Origin: an uncultured Rhizobium sp.
GTDB lineage: Bacteria; Pseudomonadota; Alphaproteobacteria; Rhizobiales; Rhizobiaceae
Length of the DNA: 64,000 nucleotides
Assembly (NCBI GenBank): GCA_945952045.1
Contig: CAMFHE010000013.1
Location: 1 to 64,000, forward strand
Direction of reading: 5' to 3'
Position numbers and translations under genes: made by a program
Notes under the pieces: generated by a model
The model's database searches: none
What the model was told of the DNA's origin: nothing
What the model saw: only the letters and a program-made list of their open reading frames with translations
Shown: positions 16,687 through 26,406 of the stretch, piece by piece
How positions within the stretch are numbered: the first letter of the stretch is position 1
Layout: every line of letters begins with the position of its first letter

Positions 16687-17568
16687 ATGACCGATCTCGC
16701 CGCAGAAGCCGGCTGGCCGCGCGAACGCCTCGACCGCGATTACAGCGCCCGGGGCTCCGTCACGCAAACGGTGTTCGACTCCGCCATGGCGGCCTATCGC
16801 AGCACCTCCGATGCCGTGCGCCCCGATTGGCTGACAGCGGCCGACGTCGTCTATGACGAAACGAGCGGCCAGGCCATCGACATCTACGGCACGAAAGACG
16901 GCGAGTTGCGGCCGGTCTTCCTCTTCATCCATGGCGGTTATTGGCGGATGTTGTCGAAGGCGGAGTCCGCCTTCATGGCCGCGCCGCTCGGCGCAAGCGG
17001 CATCGCCACCGCCGTCGTTGATTACCGCCTGTCGCCGGCGGTCGGTCTCGACGAGATCGTCCGCGAGGTGCGCGCCGCCCTTGCCTATCTCTGGACGCAT
17101 GGCGAAATCCTCGGCATCGACCGCAACCGAATCTATGTCGGCGGCAGCTCCGCCGGCGGTCACCTGACCGGCGCGGTCCTCTCCGGCGGCTGGCAGCGCC
17201 AGTTCGGCGTGCCGGAGGATGTCGTCAAGGGCGCACTGCCGATCAGCGGCCTTTTCCATCTGGCACCTATTGCTCGCTGCTTCGTGCAGGATTGGCTGGC
17301 CCTGCCGGACAACCAGGTCGCGCCGCTCAGCCCCGCCGAAAACATTCCTTCCCAAGGCTGCCCCATCGTCGTCGCTTACGCCGCCGGCGAGCCGGACGGA
17401 TTCAAGCGGCAATCGGCCGAATACCACCGGCTGTGGCGCGAGGCCGGCTTCGAAAGCCGCCTGATGGAAATCCCCGACCGCAACCACTTTGACGTTTTGC
17501 TCGACCTTGCCGACGGCGAAAGCCTGCTGTCGCGCACGCTGGTCGATTTGATCATGGGGGCGCGCTGA
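16687..17568 (+). CDS. Alpha/beta hydrolase, arylformamidase (kynurenine formamidase AFMID) type
   Basis: This 293-residue protein belongs to the esterase/lipase-like arylformamidases. It has the oxyanion motif HGGYW (82-86), the nucleophile S155 in GGSSAGG, and the likely catalytic H267 in RNHFD. These enzymes hydrolyse N-formyl-aryl amines, for example N-formylkynurenine, and related enzymes act on N-formylanthranilate. It starts 14 bases after the dioxygenase gene with a GGAGGG ribosome binding site, so it is the third gene of the operon. In this context the product of 2,4-ring cleavage (an N-formylanthranilate) is the natural substrate, giving formate and an anthranilate. Exact substrate is inferred. 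Confidence 0.82.
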   Translation: MTDLAAEAGWPRERLDRDYSARGSVTQTVFDSAMAAYRSTSDAVRPDWLTAADVVYDETSGQAIDIYGTKDGELRPVFLFIHGGYWRMLSKAESAFMAAPLGASGIATAVVDYRLSPAVGLDEIVREVRAALAYLWTHGEILGIDRNRIYVGGSSAGGHLTGAVLSGGWQRQFGVPEDVVKGALPISGLFHLAPIARCFVQDWLALPDNQVAPLSPAENIPSQGCPIVVAYAAGEPDGFKRQSAEYHRLWREAGFESRLMEIPDRNHFDVLLDLADGESLLSRTLVDLIMGAR

Positions 17569-17611
17569 GGCCTCAGCGCCGGATTGCCACTGCGCTCCAA
17601 CCCTCACTCGA

Positions 17612-17714
17612 CGTCATCCTCGGCCTCGTGCCGAGGATCTGCCGACGCCAAGTCATTAATGTTAAAGGACATGCCTGGCGTGCTTAGATACTCGGCACAA
17701 GGCCGAGTATGACG
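17612..17714. repeat. Palindromic intergenic element with two internal hairpins
   Basis: The ends CGTCAT (17612-17617) and ATGACG (17709-17714) are inverted. Just inside each end sits a perfect nine-pair hairpin with a five-base loop (17616-17638 and 17688-17710). The whole resembles rhizobial REP/RIME-like intergenic mosaics and lies between the convergent formamidase and LysR genes, where it may also terminate transcription. Confidence 0.7.
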
Positions 17715-17749
17715 GAGGAGAGGGATGCGGAGGCTTTATTACAAGCCTC

Positions 17750-18661
17750 TCAACGCGTCTCCTGCGGCGTCAGTTGCTGGACAAACCGGCGAATGACCTG
17801 CGAGAAGGCCTGCACCGCCGGCGAGACCGAGCGGCCGCTGGCGTGGATCATCACGATCTCACGGGAGATGACCGGCTCGACCAGTTGCCGTCCGTTGACC
17901 TTTCGGTAACGGGCGGCGGCGAGTGCGTAGGTCGGCAGCACCGCGACGCCGAGGCCGGCCTCGACCAGCGCAATCGCCGTCGTCACCTGCGCCACCTCGA
18001 AGGCCGGTTTCAGCGGCAGTTCGCAGCTTTCGAACCCCACCTCCACCAAGAGCCGGATGCCGCTGTCACGCGTCAGCGTCACCAGCGGATAATCTGCCAA
18101 CTCGCTCCAGCGCACCGGTTCGCTGCTGTTGAGCGCGCTTGCCTCATCGCAAAACAGCATCAGGCTGTCGCGCACCAGCGCCACGCGCTCGATCCCCTCT
18201 TCCGAGGGTGGAAAGGTTCCGATGCCGCAATCGGCCTTGCCGTTGCGAACGCTTTCGACGATCTGCTCCGTGCCGACATCGGCAATCTGCACCGAAATGC
18301 CGGGAAAGCGCCGGCGGAATTCGGCAATCGCCTGCGGCAGGACGACCGCGGCGAGCAACGGCGGGGCGGCGACCGTCAGCCGGCCGCGCTTGCGCTCGGC
18401 CAGTTCATGCACGCTCTCGACCGCATGCGCCAGCTCCTCGATCACCTTGGCAGCCGATTGCTGGAATTCGCGGCCGGCATCGGTCAGCTCGACGCGGCGC
18501 GTGGTGCGGTCGAATAGGCGCACGCCGAGTTCCGCCTCCAGATCCTTGATCGCCTGCGACAGCGCCGGCTGCGCCGTGTTCAGCCGTTTCGAGGCGCCGG
18601 AAAAGCTGCCATGTTCGGCAACCGCGAGAAAGCATTCGATCTGCTTGAGGGTGATTTTCAT
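17750..18661 (-). CDS. LysR-type transcriptional regulator
   Basis: The 303-residue regulator has an N-terminal helix-turn-helix (LKQIECFLAVAEHGSFSGASKRL, then AQPALSQAIKDLE) and a LysR substrate domain. It is divergent from the DapA-type gene at 18888, with a 226-base AT-rich gap that should hold its operators and the promoter of the second catabolic unit (DapA-like, hydroxyanthranilate dioxygenase, Liv transporter, aspartate dehydrogenase-like). Hydroxyanthranilate or the imported substrate is the likely effector, inferred from neighbours only. It resembles the CatM/BenM-CbbR general group, not a specific named regulator. Confidence 0.9.
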   Translation of the reverse strand: MKITLKQIECFLAVAEHGSFSGASKRLNTAQPALSQAIKDLEAELGVRLFDRTTRRVELTDAGREFQQSAAKVIEELAHAVESVHELAERKRGRLTVAAPPLLAAVVLPQAIAEFRRRFPGISVQIADVGTEQIVESVRNGKADCGIGTFPPSEEGIERVALVRDSLMLFCDEASALNSSEPVRWSELADYPLVTLTRDSGIRLLVEVGFESCELPLKPAFEVAQVTTAIALVEAGLGVAVLPTYALAAARYRKVNGRQLVEPVISREIVMIHASGRSVSPAVQAFSQVIRRFVQQLTPQETR

Positions 18662-18887
18662 GATGTCGCCAACTTATCGCGAAATGCTATGAATTAATAT
18701 CAATATTTGCAATTGCCATATATATCGTATGGGTGTCTTCTGCCATCAACAAAAGAGGGGGCCGCCAAAGAGCGGTTCGAGGCAGAGATTTGAACGTCAC
18801 CGCAACCAAAGCCATCGGCGATGCCGGGCCGGATGCCATTCCGCCCGCATCCCCGTGCCGTGACGCAACCCGACAGGCGGATTATCG

Positions 18888-20434
<1,547 letters not shown>

Positions 20435-20442
20435 TTGCACGC

Positions 20443-20501
20443 CGGCCGTGCCGTCTTCTCCGCTTTGCGGTTTCGCAAAGCCCTGGATGACGGCACGGCC
20501 G
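20443..20501. repeat. Nested inverted repeat between dioxygenase and binding-protein genes
   Basis: A perfect 13-base inverted repeat (20443-20455 and 20489-20501) encloses an inner perfect seven-pair hairpin (20463-20469 and 20474-20480, loop GTTT). It starts nine bases after the dioxygenase stop and ends 50 bases before the binding-protein ATG. It may attenuate or process the operon mRNA, or be a small mobile palindromic element. Confidence 0.7.
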
Positions 20502-20551
20502 CGGCCGCGCAAGCGGCGTTTTTCATCAACGCTTTCCAGTCGAGGTTAGAC

Positions 20552-21715
20552 ATGAAACCCATTCTGCTTTCCATTGCCCTCGCATCCCTTCTGAGCACCG
20601 CCGCCACTGCCGCCGATGCGGTGAAGATCGGCATGATCACCACGCTGACCGGCCCGGCCGGCTATCTCGGTCAGGACATTCGCGACGGCTTCAAGCTGGC
20701 GATCGACCTGGAAGGCGGAAAGCTGGGCGGCACGCCCATCGATCTCGTGGTCGAGGATGACGGGTTGAAGCCGGGCCAGGGCAAGCAGATCGCCGAACGC
20801 ATGCTCGGCGAAGAGGGCATCAAGCTGTTCACCGGCATCGTCTTCTCGAATGTCGCCGGCGCCACCGTGCCGGATATCGTCGACAACGACGCCATCTATG
20901 TCAGCCCGAACGCAGCACCTTCGAACCTTGCCGGCAAGGAATGCAACGAGAACTATTTCGTGGTGTCCTGGCAGAACGACAGCCTGCATGAAAGCGCCGG
21001 CCAGAACGCCACCAATCTCGGTTACAAGAAAGCCTTCCTGCTCGCCCCGAACTACCAGGCCGGCAAGGATGCGCTGACCGGCTTCAAGCGCTATTTCAAG
21101 GGCGAGATCGTCGGTGAAATCTACACCAAGCTCGACCAGACCGATTTCGCCGCCGAACTGGCGCAGGTGCGCGCCGCCAAGCCTGATGTCGTCTTCCAGT
21201 TCCATCCGGGCGGCCTCGGCATCACCTTCCTGCGCCAGTACGAACAGGCCGGCCTGACCAAGGAAATCCCCATGGTCGTCGCCGAGCCCTCCATGGACGC
21301 CATCATCCTGCAATCGGTCGGCAAAGCGGCGCTCGGCCTCAACGTCTCCAGCCACTGGAACCACGATTTCGACAACCCGGCCAACAAGACCTTCGTCGAG
21401 GCGTGGCAGAAGGCCTATAATCGGCCGCCGACCTCCTATGCCGAGCAGGGCTATGAAGCCGCTCTCGCCTATGGCGCGGCGCTGAAGGCGACCGGCGGCA
21501 GCATAGAGGATCTCGCCGCCTTCCGCGACGCGCTGCGCAAGGCCGACTTCCAGTCGACGCGCGGCAAGTTCGCCTTCGGCAAGAACCAGCATCCGATCCA
21601 GAACTGGTATGCGCTGAAGGTGGTCGAAGGCGCTGACGGCAAGATGGATCTGAAGACGGTCGGCGAATTGTTCAAGGATCACACCGATCCATACGCCGCC
21701 GATTGCAAGCTCTAA
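20552..21715 (+). CDS. Liv-type ABC transporter substrate-binding protein (second paralogue)
   Basis: The 387-residue periplasmic protein has a signal peptide (residues 1-20, ending ATA-A) and is the first component of a complete Liv-type importer with genes at 21796, 22715, 23704 and 24453. The true start is the ATG at 20552 behind GAGG; an upstream in-frame extension would read through the inverted repeat at 20443-20501 and is unlikely. Extensive identity with the protein at 12211 implies duplication. Given its operon with hydroxyanthranilate dioxygenase, it probably binds the aromatic substrate or a related amino-aromatic acid, not a branched-chain amino acid. Confidence 0.88.
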   Translation: MKPILLSIALASLLSTAATAADAVKIGMITTLTGPAGYLGQDIRDGFKLAIDLEGGKLGGTPIDLVVEDDGLKPGQGKQIAERMLGEEGIKLFTGIVFSNVAGATVPDIVDNDAIYVSPNAAPSNLAGKECNENYFVVSWQNDSLHESAGQNATNLGYKKAFLLAPNYQAGKDALTGFKRYFKGEIVGEIYTKLDQTDFAAELAQVRAAKPDVVFQFHPGGLGITFLRQYEQAGLTKEIPMVVAEPSMDAIILQSVGKAALGLNVSSHWNHDFDNPANKTFVEAWQKAYNRPPTSYAEQGYEAALAYGAALKATGGSIEDLAAFRDALRKADFQSTRGKFAFGKNQHPIQNWYALKVVEGADGKMDLKTVGELFKDHTDPYAADCKL

Positions 21716-21732
21716 CCGGTCGCGCACCGCAG

Positions 21733-21758
21733 GCGGCGGGAGCATGATCGCCCGCCGC
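21733..21758 (+). terminator. Hairpin after the binding-protein gene (partial terminator or mRNA stabiliser)
   Basis: Eight perfect G/C-rich pairs (21733-21740 and 21751-21758) with a 10-base loop follow the binding-protein stop by 18 bases, with no strong T-run. This is the same arrangement as 3216-3246. Confidence 0.6.
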
Positions 21759-21795
21759 ACCTTCCCCAAGATGCTTTGACTTTTCGCGTGGATCG

Positions 21796-22710
21796 ATGAC
21801 GCTCTTTCTCGAACAAATGCTCAATGGCCTGCAGTACGGTGTCATGCTGTTTCTGCTGGCCGCAGGCCTGACGCTGGTCTTCGGGATCATGGGCGTCATC
21901 AATCTCGCCCATGGCTCGCTCTACATGATCGGCGCCTATGCCGGCACCTGGATTGCAGGCGAGACCGGCTCCTTCCTGCTCGGCATTCTCGGCGCCTTCG
22001 CCGCTGCAGCCCTTGCGGGCGTCGCCATCGAATATCTGGTGGTGCGCCGGCTATACGGCCGCGATCATCTCGACCAGGTGCTGGCGACCTTCGGCCTGAT
22101 CCTGATCTTCAACCAGACGATCACCCTGATCTTCGGCCGCCAGCCACTGTTCGTCTCAGTGCCGGCCATTCTCGATGGCTCCATCGAGATCGTGTCGGGG
22201 CTGGAATATCCGCTCTATCGCCTGACGATCATCGTTGTCGGTCTCTTGGTCGCCGCCGGCCTCTATCTGCTGATCAACAAGACGCGCATCGGTATGCTGG
22301 TGCGCGCCGGCTCGACCAATCGCGACATGGTGCGCGCGCTCGGCGTCGATATCCGCCTGCTCTATACGCTGGTCTTTGGCCTCGGCGCGCTGCTCGCCGG
22401 CCTTGCCGGCTTCATGGCCGGGCCGATCATGGCGGTGCAGGTCGGCATGGGCGAGCAGATCCTGATCACCACCTTCGTCGTGGTCGTCGTCGGCGGCGTC
22501 GGCTCGATCCGCGGCGCCTTCTTCGCCAGCCTGTTTCTCGGCGTGGTCGATACCGGCCTGCGCGCCTATCTGCCGGGCCTGCTGCGCCATGTGCTGGCGG
22601 GCTCCGAGGCGGATGCGCTCGGCGCCGGCATTTCGTCGATGGGGATCTACCTGATCATGGCCATCGTTCTGTTGATCCGGCCCAAGGGCCTCTTCATGCC
22701 GAATACGTGA
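21796..22710 (+). CDS. livH-like: Liv-type ABC transporter permease LivH
   Basis: The 304-residue inner membrane protein has about eight hydrophobic segments and the LivH signatures LTLVFGIMGVINLAHGSLYMIGAYAG, FGLILIFNQ and GMGEQILITTFVVVVVGGVGSIRGAF. It forms the translocation pore with the LivM-like protein starting four bases after its stop. Part of the importer encoded with hydroxyanthranilate dioxygenase, so an aromatic or amino-aromatic acid is the likely cargo. Confidence 0.92.
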   Translation: MTLFLEQMLNGLQYGVMLFLLAAGLTLVFGIMGVINLAHGSLYMIGAYAGTWIAGETGSFLLGILGAFAAAALAGVAIEYLVVRRLYGRDHLDQVLATFGLILIFNQTITLIFGRQPLFVSVPAILDGSIEIVSGLEYPLYRLTIIVVGLLVAAGLYLLINKTRIGMLVRAGSTNRDMVRALGVDIRLLYTLVFGLGALLAGLAGFMAGPIMAVQVGMGEQILITTFVVVVVGGVGSIRGAFFASLFLGVVDTGLRAYLPGLLRHVLAGSEADALGAGISSMGIYLIMAIVLLIRPKGLFMPNT

Positions 22711-22714
22711 GCCC

Positions 22715-23707
22715 ATGACGCCCCAGACGGAACATCCTTCGCGACGCCTGCTGCCGGCCCTTGCGGTGCTGGCGCTGCTGATCGCCCTGCCCTATCTCGC
22801 GCAAGCAACCGGCTACACCGCCATGACGACGCTCGCCACCCGCGTGCTGATCTACGGCATCGCCGCCGCCAGCCTCAATCTCGTGCTCGGCTATGGCGGC
22901 ATGGTCAGCTTCGGGCACGCCGCCTTCTTCGGCATCGGCGGCTATACGGTCGGCATCCTCTACCAGCATTATACGCTGGGCGAGCCGCTGTTCGGCTTCA
23001 TTCCCGGCACCAATCAGCTGCTGATCACGCTTCCCGCCGCCATCCTCGTCAGCGGCCTTGCCGCCGCCGCCATCGGCGCGCTGTCGCTGCGCACCGGCGG
23101 GGTGCAGTTCATCATGATCACGCTCGCCTTCGCGCAGATGCTGTTCTTCCTGTTCGTGTCGCTGAAGACCTATGGCGGCGACGATGGCCTGATCATCCGC
23201 CGCGCCAACGAGTTGCCCGGTCTCAACATGCGCGACAAGCAGACCGTCTATTACGTCTGTCTGGCGATAGCCGTGCTGTTTGCGCTGGTGTTGTCGCGCA
23301 TCGTCCGCTCGCGCTTCGGCAATGTGCTCTCCGGCATCCGCCAGAGCGAGAAACGCATGGCGGCCATCGGCCTGCCGGTCAATTCCTACAAGCTGGTCGC
23401 CTTCATTATTTCCGGCATGGGCTGCGGCCTCGCCGGCGCGCTGATGGCCAACTTTTTGCGCTTCGCCAGCCCCGACATGCTGCACTGGACGAAATCCGGC
23501 GAGCTGATGGTCATGGTCATCCTCGGCGGCGTCGGCACATTGTTCGGTCCCTTCCTGGGTGCGGCCGTGTTCATCGTTCTCGAATCGCTGCTCTCCTCCT
23601 GGACGGAAAACTGGCAGCTCGGCCTCGGCATCATCCTGCTGTTTGTGGTTCTCTATACCCAAGGCGGCGTGCAGGCGCTGCTCGGCCGCTTGCGGAGGCG
23701 CGCATGA
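22715..23707 (+). CDS. livM-like: Liv-type ABC transporter permease LivM
   Basis: This 330-residue polytopic permease has the LivM blocks LNLVLGYGGMVSFGHAAFFGIGGYTVG, GALSLRTGGVQFIMITLAFAQML and VMVILGGVGTLFGPFLGA. It overlaps the ATPase gene at 23704 by four bases (ATGA), showing translational coupling. It pairs with the LivH-like permease to carry the substrate across the inner membrane. Confidence 0.92.
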   Translation: MTPQTEHPSRRLLPALAVLALLIALPYLAQATGYTAMTTLATRVLIYGIAAASLNLVLGYGGMVSFGHAAFFGIGGYTVGILYQHYTLGEPLFGFIPGTNQLLITLPAAILVSGLAAAAIGALSLRTGGVQFIMITLAFAQMLFFLFVSLKTYGGDDGLIIRRANELPGLNMRDKQTVYYVCLAIAVLFALVLSRIVRSRFGNVLSGIRQSEKRMAAIGLPVNSYKLVAFIISGMGCGLAGALMANFLRFASPDMLHWTKSGELMVMVILGGVGTLFGPFLGAAVFIVLESLLSSWTENWQLGLGIILLFVVLYTQGGVQALLGRLRRRA

Positions 23708-24459
23708 CCCCCATCCTTAATGTCCGCGCGCTGGTCAAGAATTTCGCCGGACTGGTCGCCACCGACAATGTCGATCTCACCGTCGAGGACGGCGAAATCC
23801 ACGCGCTGATCGGCCCCAACGGGGCGGGAAAATCGACGCTGATCGCCCAGCTCATGGGCGAGCTGCGTCCGACATCTGGTACGATCGAGCTGGCAGGCCG
23901 ACCCATCGATGCGCTGCCGACGGCAGGGCGGGTCTCGCTCGGTCTTGCCCGTACGTTCCAGATCACCTGCCTGCTGCCCGACTATACCGTGCTCGACAAT
24001 GTCGCCATCGCCGCCCAGGTGCGCAGCGGCCACAGTTTTCGCTTCTGGGGCGATGTGCGCAGGGAGACGGCATTGCGCGAGGAGGCGATGCAGCTTCTGA
24101 CGCAGGTCGATCTGCAATCGCGGGCCAACGCGCTGGTGGTCAACCTCTCGCATGGCGAGAAGAAACAGCTCGAACTCGCCGTCGCCATCGCCACGAAACC
24201 GCGTCTGCTGCTGCTCGACGAACCGATGGCAGGCCTCGGCCATGTGGAAAGCCAGCAGATGGTCGCGACGCTGCGCGGGTTGAAAAACCAGGTCAGCATG
24301 CTGCTGGTCGAGCATGACATGGAGGCGGTCTTTGCGCTCGCCGACCGTATCTCGGTGCTGGTCTATGGCCGCGTCATCGCCAGCGGCACGGCGGATGAGA
24401 TCCGCAACGATCCGGCCGTGCGCGAGGCCTATCTCGGTGAGGGAGACGAACTGTGCTGA
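23704..24459 (+). CDS. livG-like: Liv-type ABC transporter ATPase LivG
   Basis: The 251-residue ATPase has Walker A GPNGAGKST (about 38-46), the signature LSHGEKKQLELA, Walker B LLLLDEPMAGLG and the switch histidine in LLVEHDMEAVF. It energises the importer with the second ATPase at 24453. Its end overlaps that gene by seven bases. Confidence 0.93.
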   Translation: MTPILNVRALVKNFAGLVATDNVDLTVEDGEIHALIGPNGAGKSTLIAQLMGELRPTSGTIELAGRPIDALPTAGRVSLGLARTFQITCLLPDYTVLDNVAIAAQVRSGHSFRFWGDVRRETALREEAMQLLTQVDLQSRANALVVNLSHGEKKQLELAVAIATKPRLLLLDEPMAGLGHVESQQMVATLRGLKNQVSMLLVEHDMEAVFALADRISVLVYGRVIASGTADEIRNDPAVREAYLGEGDELC

Positions 24460-25154
24460 GCGTTGCCAATCTGCAATCCGGCTATGGCCCCAGCCAGGTG
24501 CTGTTCGACGTGTCGCTGAAGATCGGCGAAGGCGAGGTCGTCACCCTGCTCGGCCGCAACGGCATGGGCAAGACCACCACGGTGCGCTCGATCATGGGCC
24601 TGCTGCCGCCGATATCGGGCGAGATCGGCTTTTCCGGCCAGAGCACCTTTGGAATGAAGCCGGAAAACGTCGCCCGACTCGGCGTCGGACTGGTACCGGA
24701 AGGGCGGCAGATTTTCCCGACGCTAACGGTGCGCGAAAACCTCGTCGCCACCGCCGGCAACCGGCTGAACCGCAAGGAACCGTGGACGCTGGAGCGCGTC
24801 TACACGCTGTTTCCGCGCCTGCGCGAGCGCGCCAACCAAGCCGCCAATACGCTTTCGGGCGGCGAGCAGCAGATGATGGTCGTCGGCCGCGCCCTGATGA
24901 CCAATCCGCGCTTGCTGATTCTCGATGAAGCGACGGAAGGGCTCGCCCCCGTCATCCGCGCGGAAATCTGGGCCTGCATCGAAGTGCTGAAGAAAGAGGG
25001 GCAGTCTATCCTGCTGATCGACAAGAACCTGCAGGTGCTGAAGCGCCTCGCCGACCGGCATTACATCATCGAAAAAGGCAAGACAGTCTGGTCCGGCAGC
25101 GGCGAGGACATGAACCGCGACGCCGATCTGGTGCATGGCTATGTCGGAATCTGA
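24453..25154 (+). CDS. livF-like: Liv-type ABC transporter ATPase LivF
   Basis: The 233-residue ATPase has Walker A GRNGMGKTT (residues about 34-42), signature LSGGEQQMM and Walker B LLILDEATEGLAP. The start is a GTG behind GAGGGAG, overlapping LivG. Instead of the usual switch histidine the segment reads LLIDKNLQVL, which is common in LivF proteins. It is the last transporter gene and its end overlaps the aspartate dehydrogenase-like gene by 20 bases, tying that enzyme to the transport operon. Confidence 0.92.
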   Translation: MLSVANLQSGYGPSQVLFDVSLKIGEGEVVTLLGRNGMGKTTTVRSIMGLLPPISGEIGFSGQSTFGMKPENVARLGVGLVPEGRQIFPTLTVRENLVATAGNRLNRKEPWTLERVYTLFPRLRERANQAANTLSGGEQQMMVVGRALMTNPRLLILDEATEGLAPVIRAEIWACIEVLKKEGQSILLIDKNLQVLKRLADRHYIIEKGKTVWSGSGEDMNRDADLVHGYVGI

Positions 25155-25968
25155 CGCCGCCCCGCGCAAGCTGCGCCTCGCCTTCATCGGCTGGGGCGCA
25201 ATCGCCATCCGTGTCTGCGAATTGCTGGCCGAGCGCCGGCCCGCCGGCGTCGAGATCGCGGCGGTCGCCGTGCGCGATCCCGGCAAGCCGCGCCCTGGCC
25301 TGCCGGAAACGGTGCGGCTGCTGCACGCGCCGGAGGATCTGGCCGGCCTCGGCATCGACATGGTCATCGAGGTCGCCGGGCGACAGGCGGCAGCCGAATG
25401 GGGCGAAGCGGCGCTTCGCCATGCCGGCCGCTTCGTGCCCTGCTCCACCAGTGCCTTCTGCGACGACGCGCTGCTCGCCCGCATGGTCGAGATGGCCGGG
25501 CGGCTGGGCGGGCGCGTGCTGGTTCCCTCCGGCGCGCTCGGCGATATCGGCGCGCTGGCCGCCGCCGCGCGGCTGCCGCTGTCGGAGGTCACCCACACCG
25601 TCGTCAAGCCGCCGCAGGCCTGGAAGGGAACGCCGGCCGCCGAGACGCTCGATCTCGACGGCCTTACGGAACGCACCGCCGTCTTCTCCGGAAGCGCCCG
25701 CGAAGCCGCGACCCGTTTCCCCAACAATGCCAATGTCGCGGCCATCTCGGCGCTGGCCGGCATCGGCCTCGACCGCACCCGCATTATCCTCGTCGCCGAT
25801 CCGGCGACCACCCGCAACGTCCACGAAATCAGCGCCGGCGGCGCCTTCGGCAAGCTCGACATGCGGCTGGAAAACGAGGCATTGGCGAACAATCCCAAAT
25901 CCTCGGAAATGACCGCGCTCAGCCTGGTGCGCCTCATCGAAAACGCCGTTTCGCCGCTGGTGATATAG
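25135..25968 (+). CDS. nadX-like: L-aspartate dehydrogenase-like protein (NadX/DUF108 family)
   Basis: The 277-residue protein has an N-terminal Rossmann domain (LAFIGWGAIAIRVCELL, about 15-31) and the aspartate dehydrogenase blocks VEVAGRQAA, VPSGALGDIGALAAA, VVKPPQAWKGTPAAE and FPNNANVAAISALAG. The family interconverts aspartate and iminosuccinate/oxaloacetate with NAD(P)H and can supply iminosuccinate for NAD synthesis. It starts inside the LivF gene, with a second ATG six bases later at 25141, so it belongs to the catabolic operon. Its job here may be to handle an iminosuccinate-like fragment from hydroxyanthranilate breakdown, or to use another imine. Exact substrate unknown. Confidence 0.8.
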   Translation: MAMSESDAAPRKLRLAFIGWGAIAIRVCELLAERRPAGVEIAAVAVRDPGKPRPGLPETVRLLHAPEDLAGLGIDMVIEVAGRQAAAEWGEAALRHAGRFVPCSTSAFCDDALLARMVEMAGRLGGRVLVPSGALGDIGALAAAARLPLSEVTHTVVKPPQAWKGTPAAETLDLDGLTERTAVFSGSAREAATRFPNNANVAAISALAGIGLDRTRIILVADPATTRNVHEISAGGAFGKLDMRLENEALANNPKSSEMTALSLVRLIENAVSPLVI

Positions 25969-26094
25969 GCCCACGCGGCCGGTTTTACCGTGCGCAGTGC
26001 AAAAGGCTGCAGGTAATCTGTTGTATTTGCTGGCGGCCTTTGCTACAGACCCCACCATCAATGCAGGTTTCATCTGCTGGTTGGAAGGGTCGCC

Positions 26095-26271
26095 ATGTCG
26101 AACGACGTCCTCATCCAATCGGGGATGGGCTCGATCGACGCCCCCCGAACGGAAGAATTTTTTATGATGCGCGCTCTCTTGGCGCGGTCGGGGAAGCCGA
26201 GCGTTAAAACGCCGGTCCGCGCGAACCGTATGCTCGCCACGCGTCTCGGCGTGGCGATGGTTCCGACGTAA
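26095..26271 (+). CDS. 58-residue leader ORF upstream of the polyamine operon
   Basis: A 58-codon reading frame starts at an ATG behind the very good ribosome binding site GGAAGGG (five-base spacing) and ends at TAA 26269-26271, 135 bases before the carboxynorspermidine decarboxylase gene. The peptide is basic at its C-terminal half, ending RMLATRLGVAMVPT. It overlaps most of a structured RNA region (26160-26257). I recognise no domain. The arrangement suggests a translated leader peptide whose elongation controls the downstream operon, as SpeFL does for ornithine decarboxylase in E. coli. That role is inferred. Confidence 0.6.
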   Translation: MSNDVLIQSGMGSIDAPRTEEFFMMRALLARSGKPSVKTPVRANRMLATRLGVAMVPT

Positions 26272-26345
26272 TCCGGCACTTTCACAGCATCATCACAAAA
26301 CCCGAATAATCGGGAGCGGCAACGCTTTCGGATTCGGGCCATTGT
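26160..26345 (+). promoter_or_regulatory. Structured 5' leader RNA, candidate polyamine-responsive element
   Basis: Several stems are visible. A six-pair stem (26182-26187 with 26217-26222) encloses two small hairpins (26188-26191 with 26197-26200, and 26201-26205 with 26208-26212). A nine-pair hairpin follows (26234-26242 with 26249-26257). Downstream, 26301-26305 can pair with 26310-26314, or 26301-26307 with 26332-26338; these two pairings exclude each other. The leader precedes a spermidine biosynthesis gene. Alphaproteobacterial ornithine decarboxylase genes have a known 'speF' leader motif, and this could be a member or analogue, which I cannot verify here. Confidence 0.55.
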
Positions 26346-26406
26346 CATACGCCGCCGGTCCTGTCCGCAGCCGGTTCTCCGCTCCATTTGCCAAGGGATC
26401 GAAACC

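Noticed and set aside
24723-25937. Open frame of about 404 codons on the minus strand
   Set aside because: It lies opposite livF and the aspartate dehydrogenase-like gene, which have clear motifs and coupled starts.
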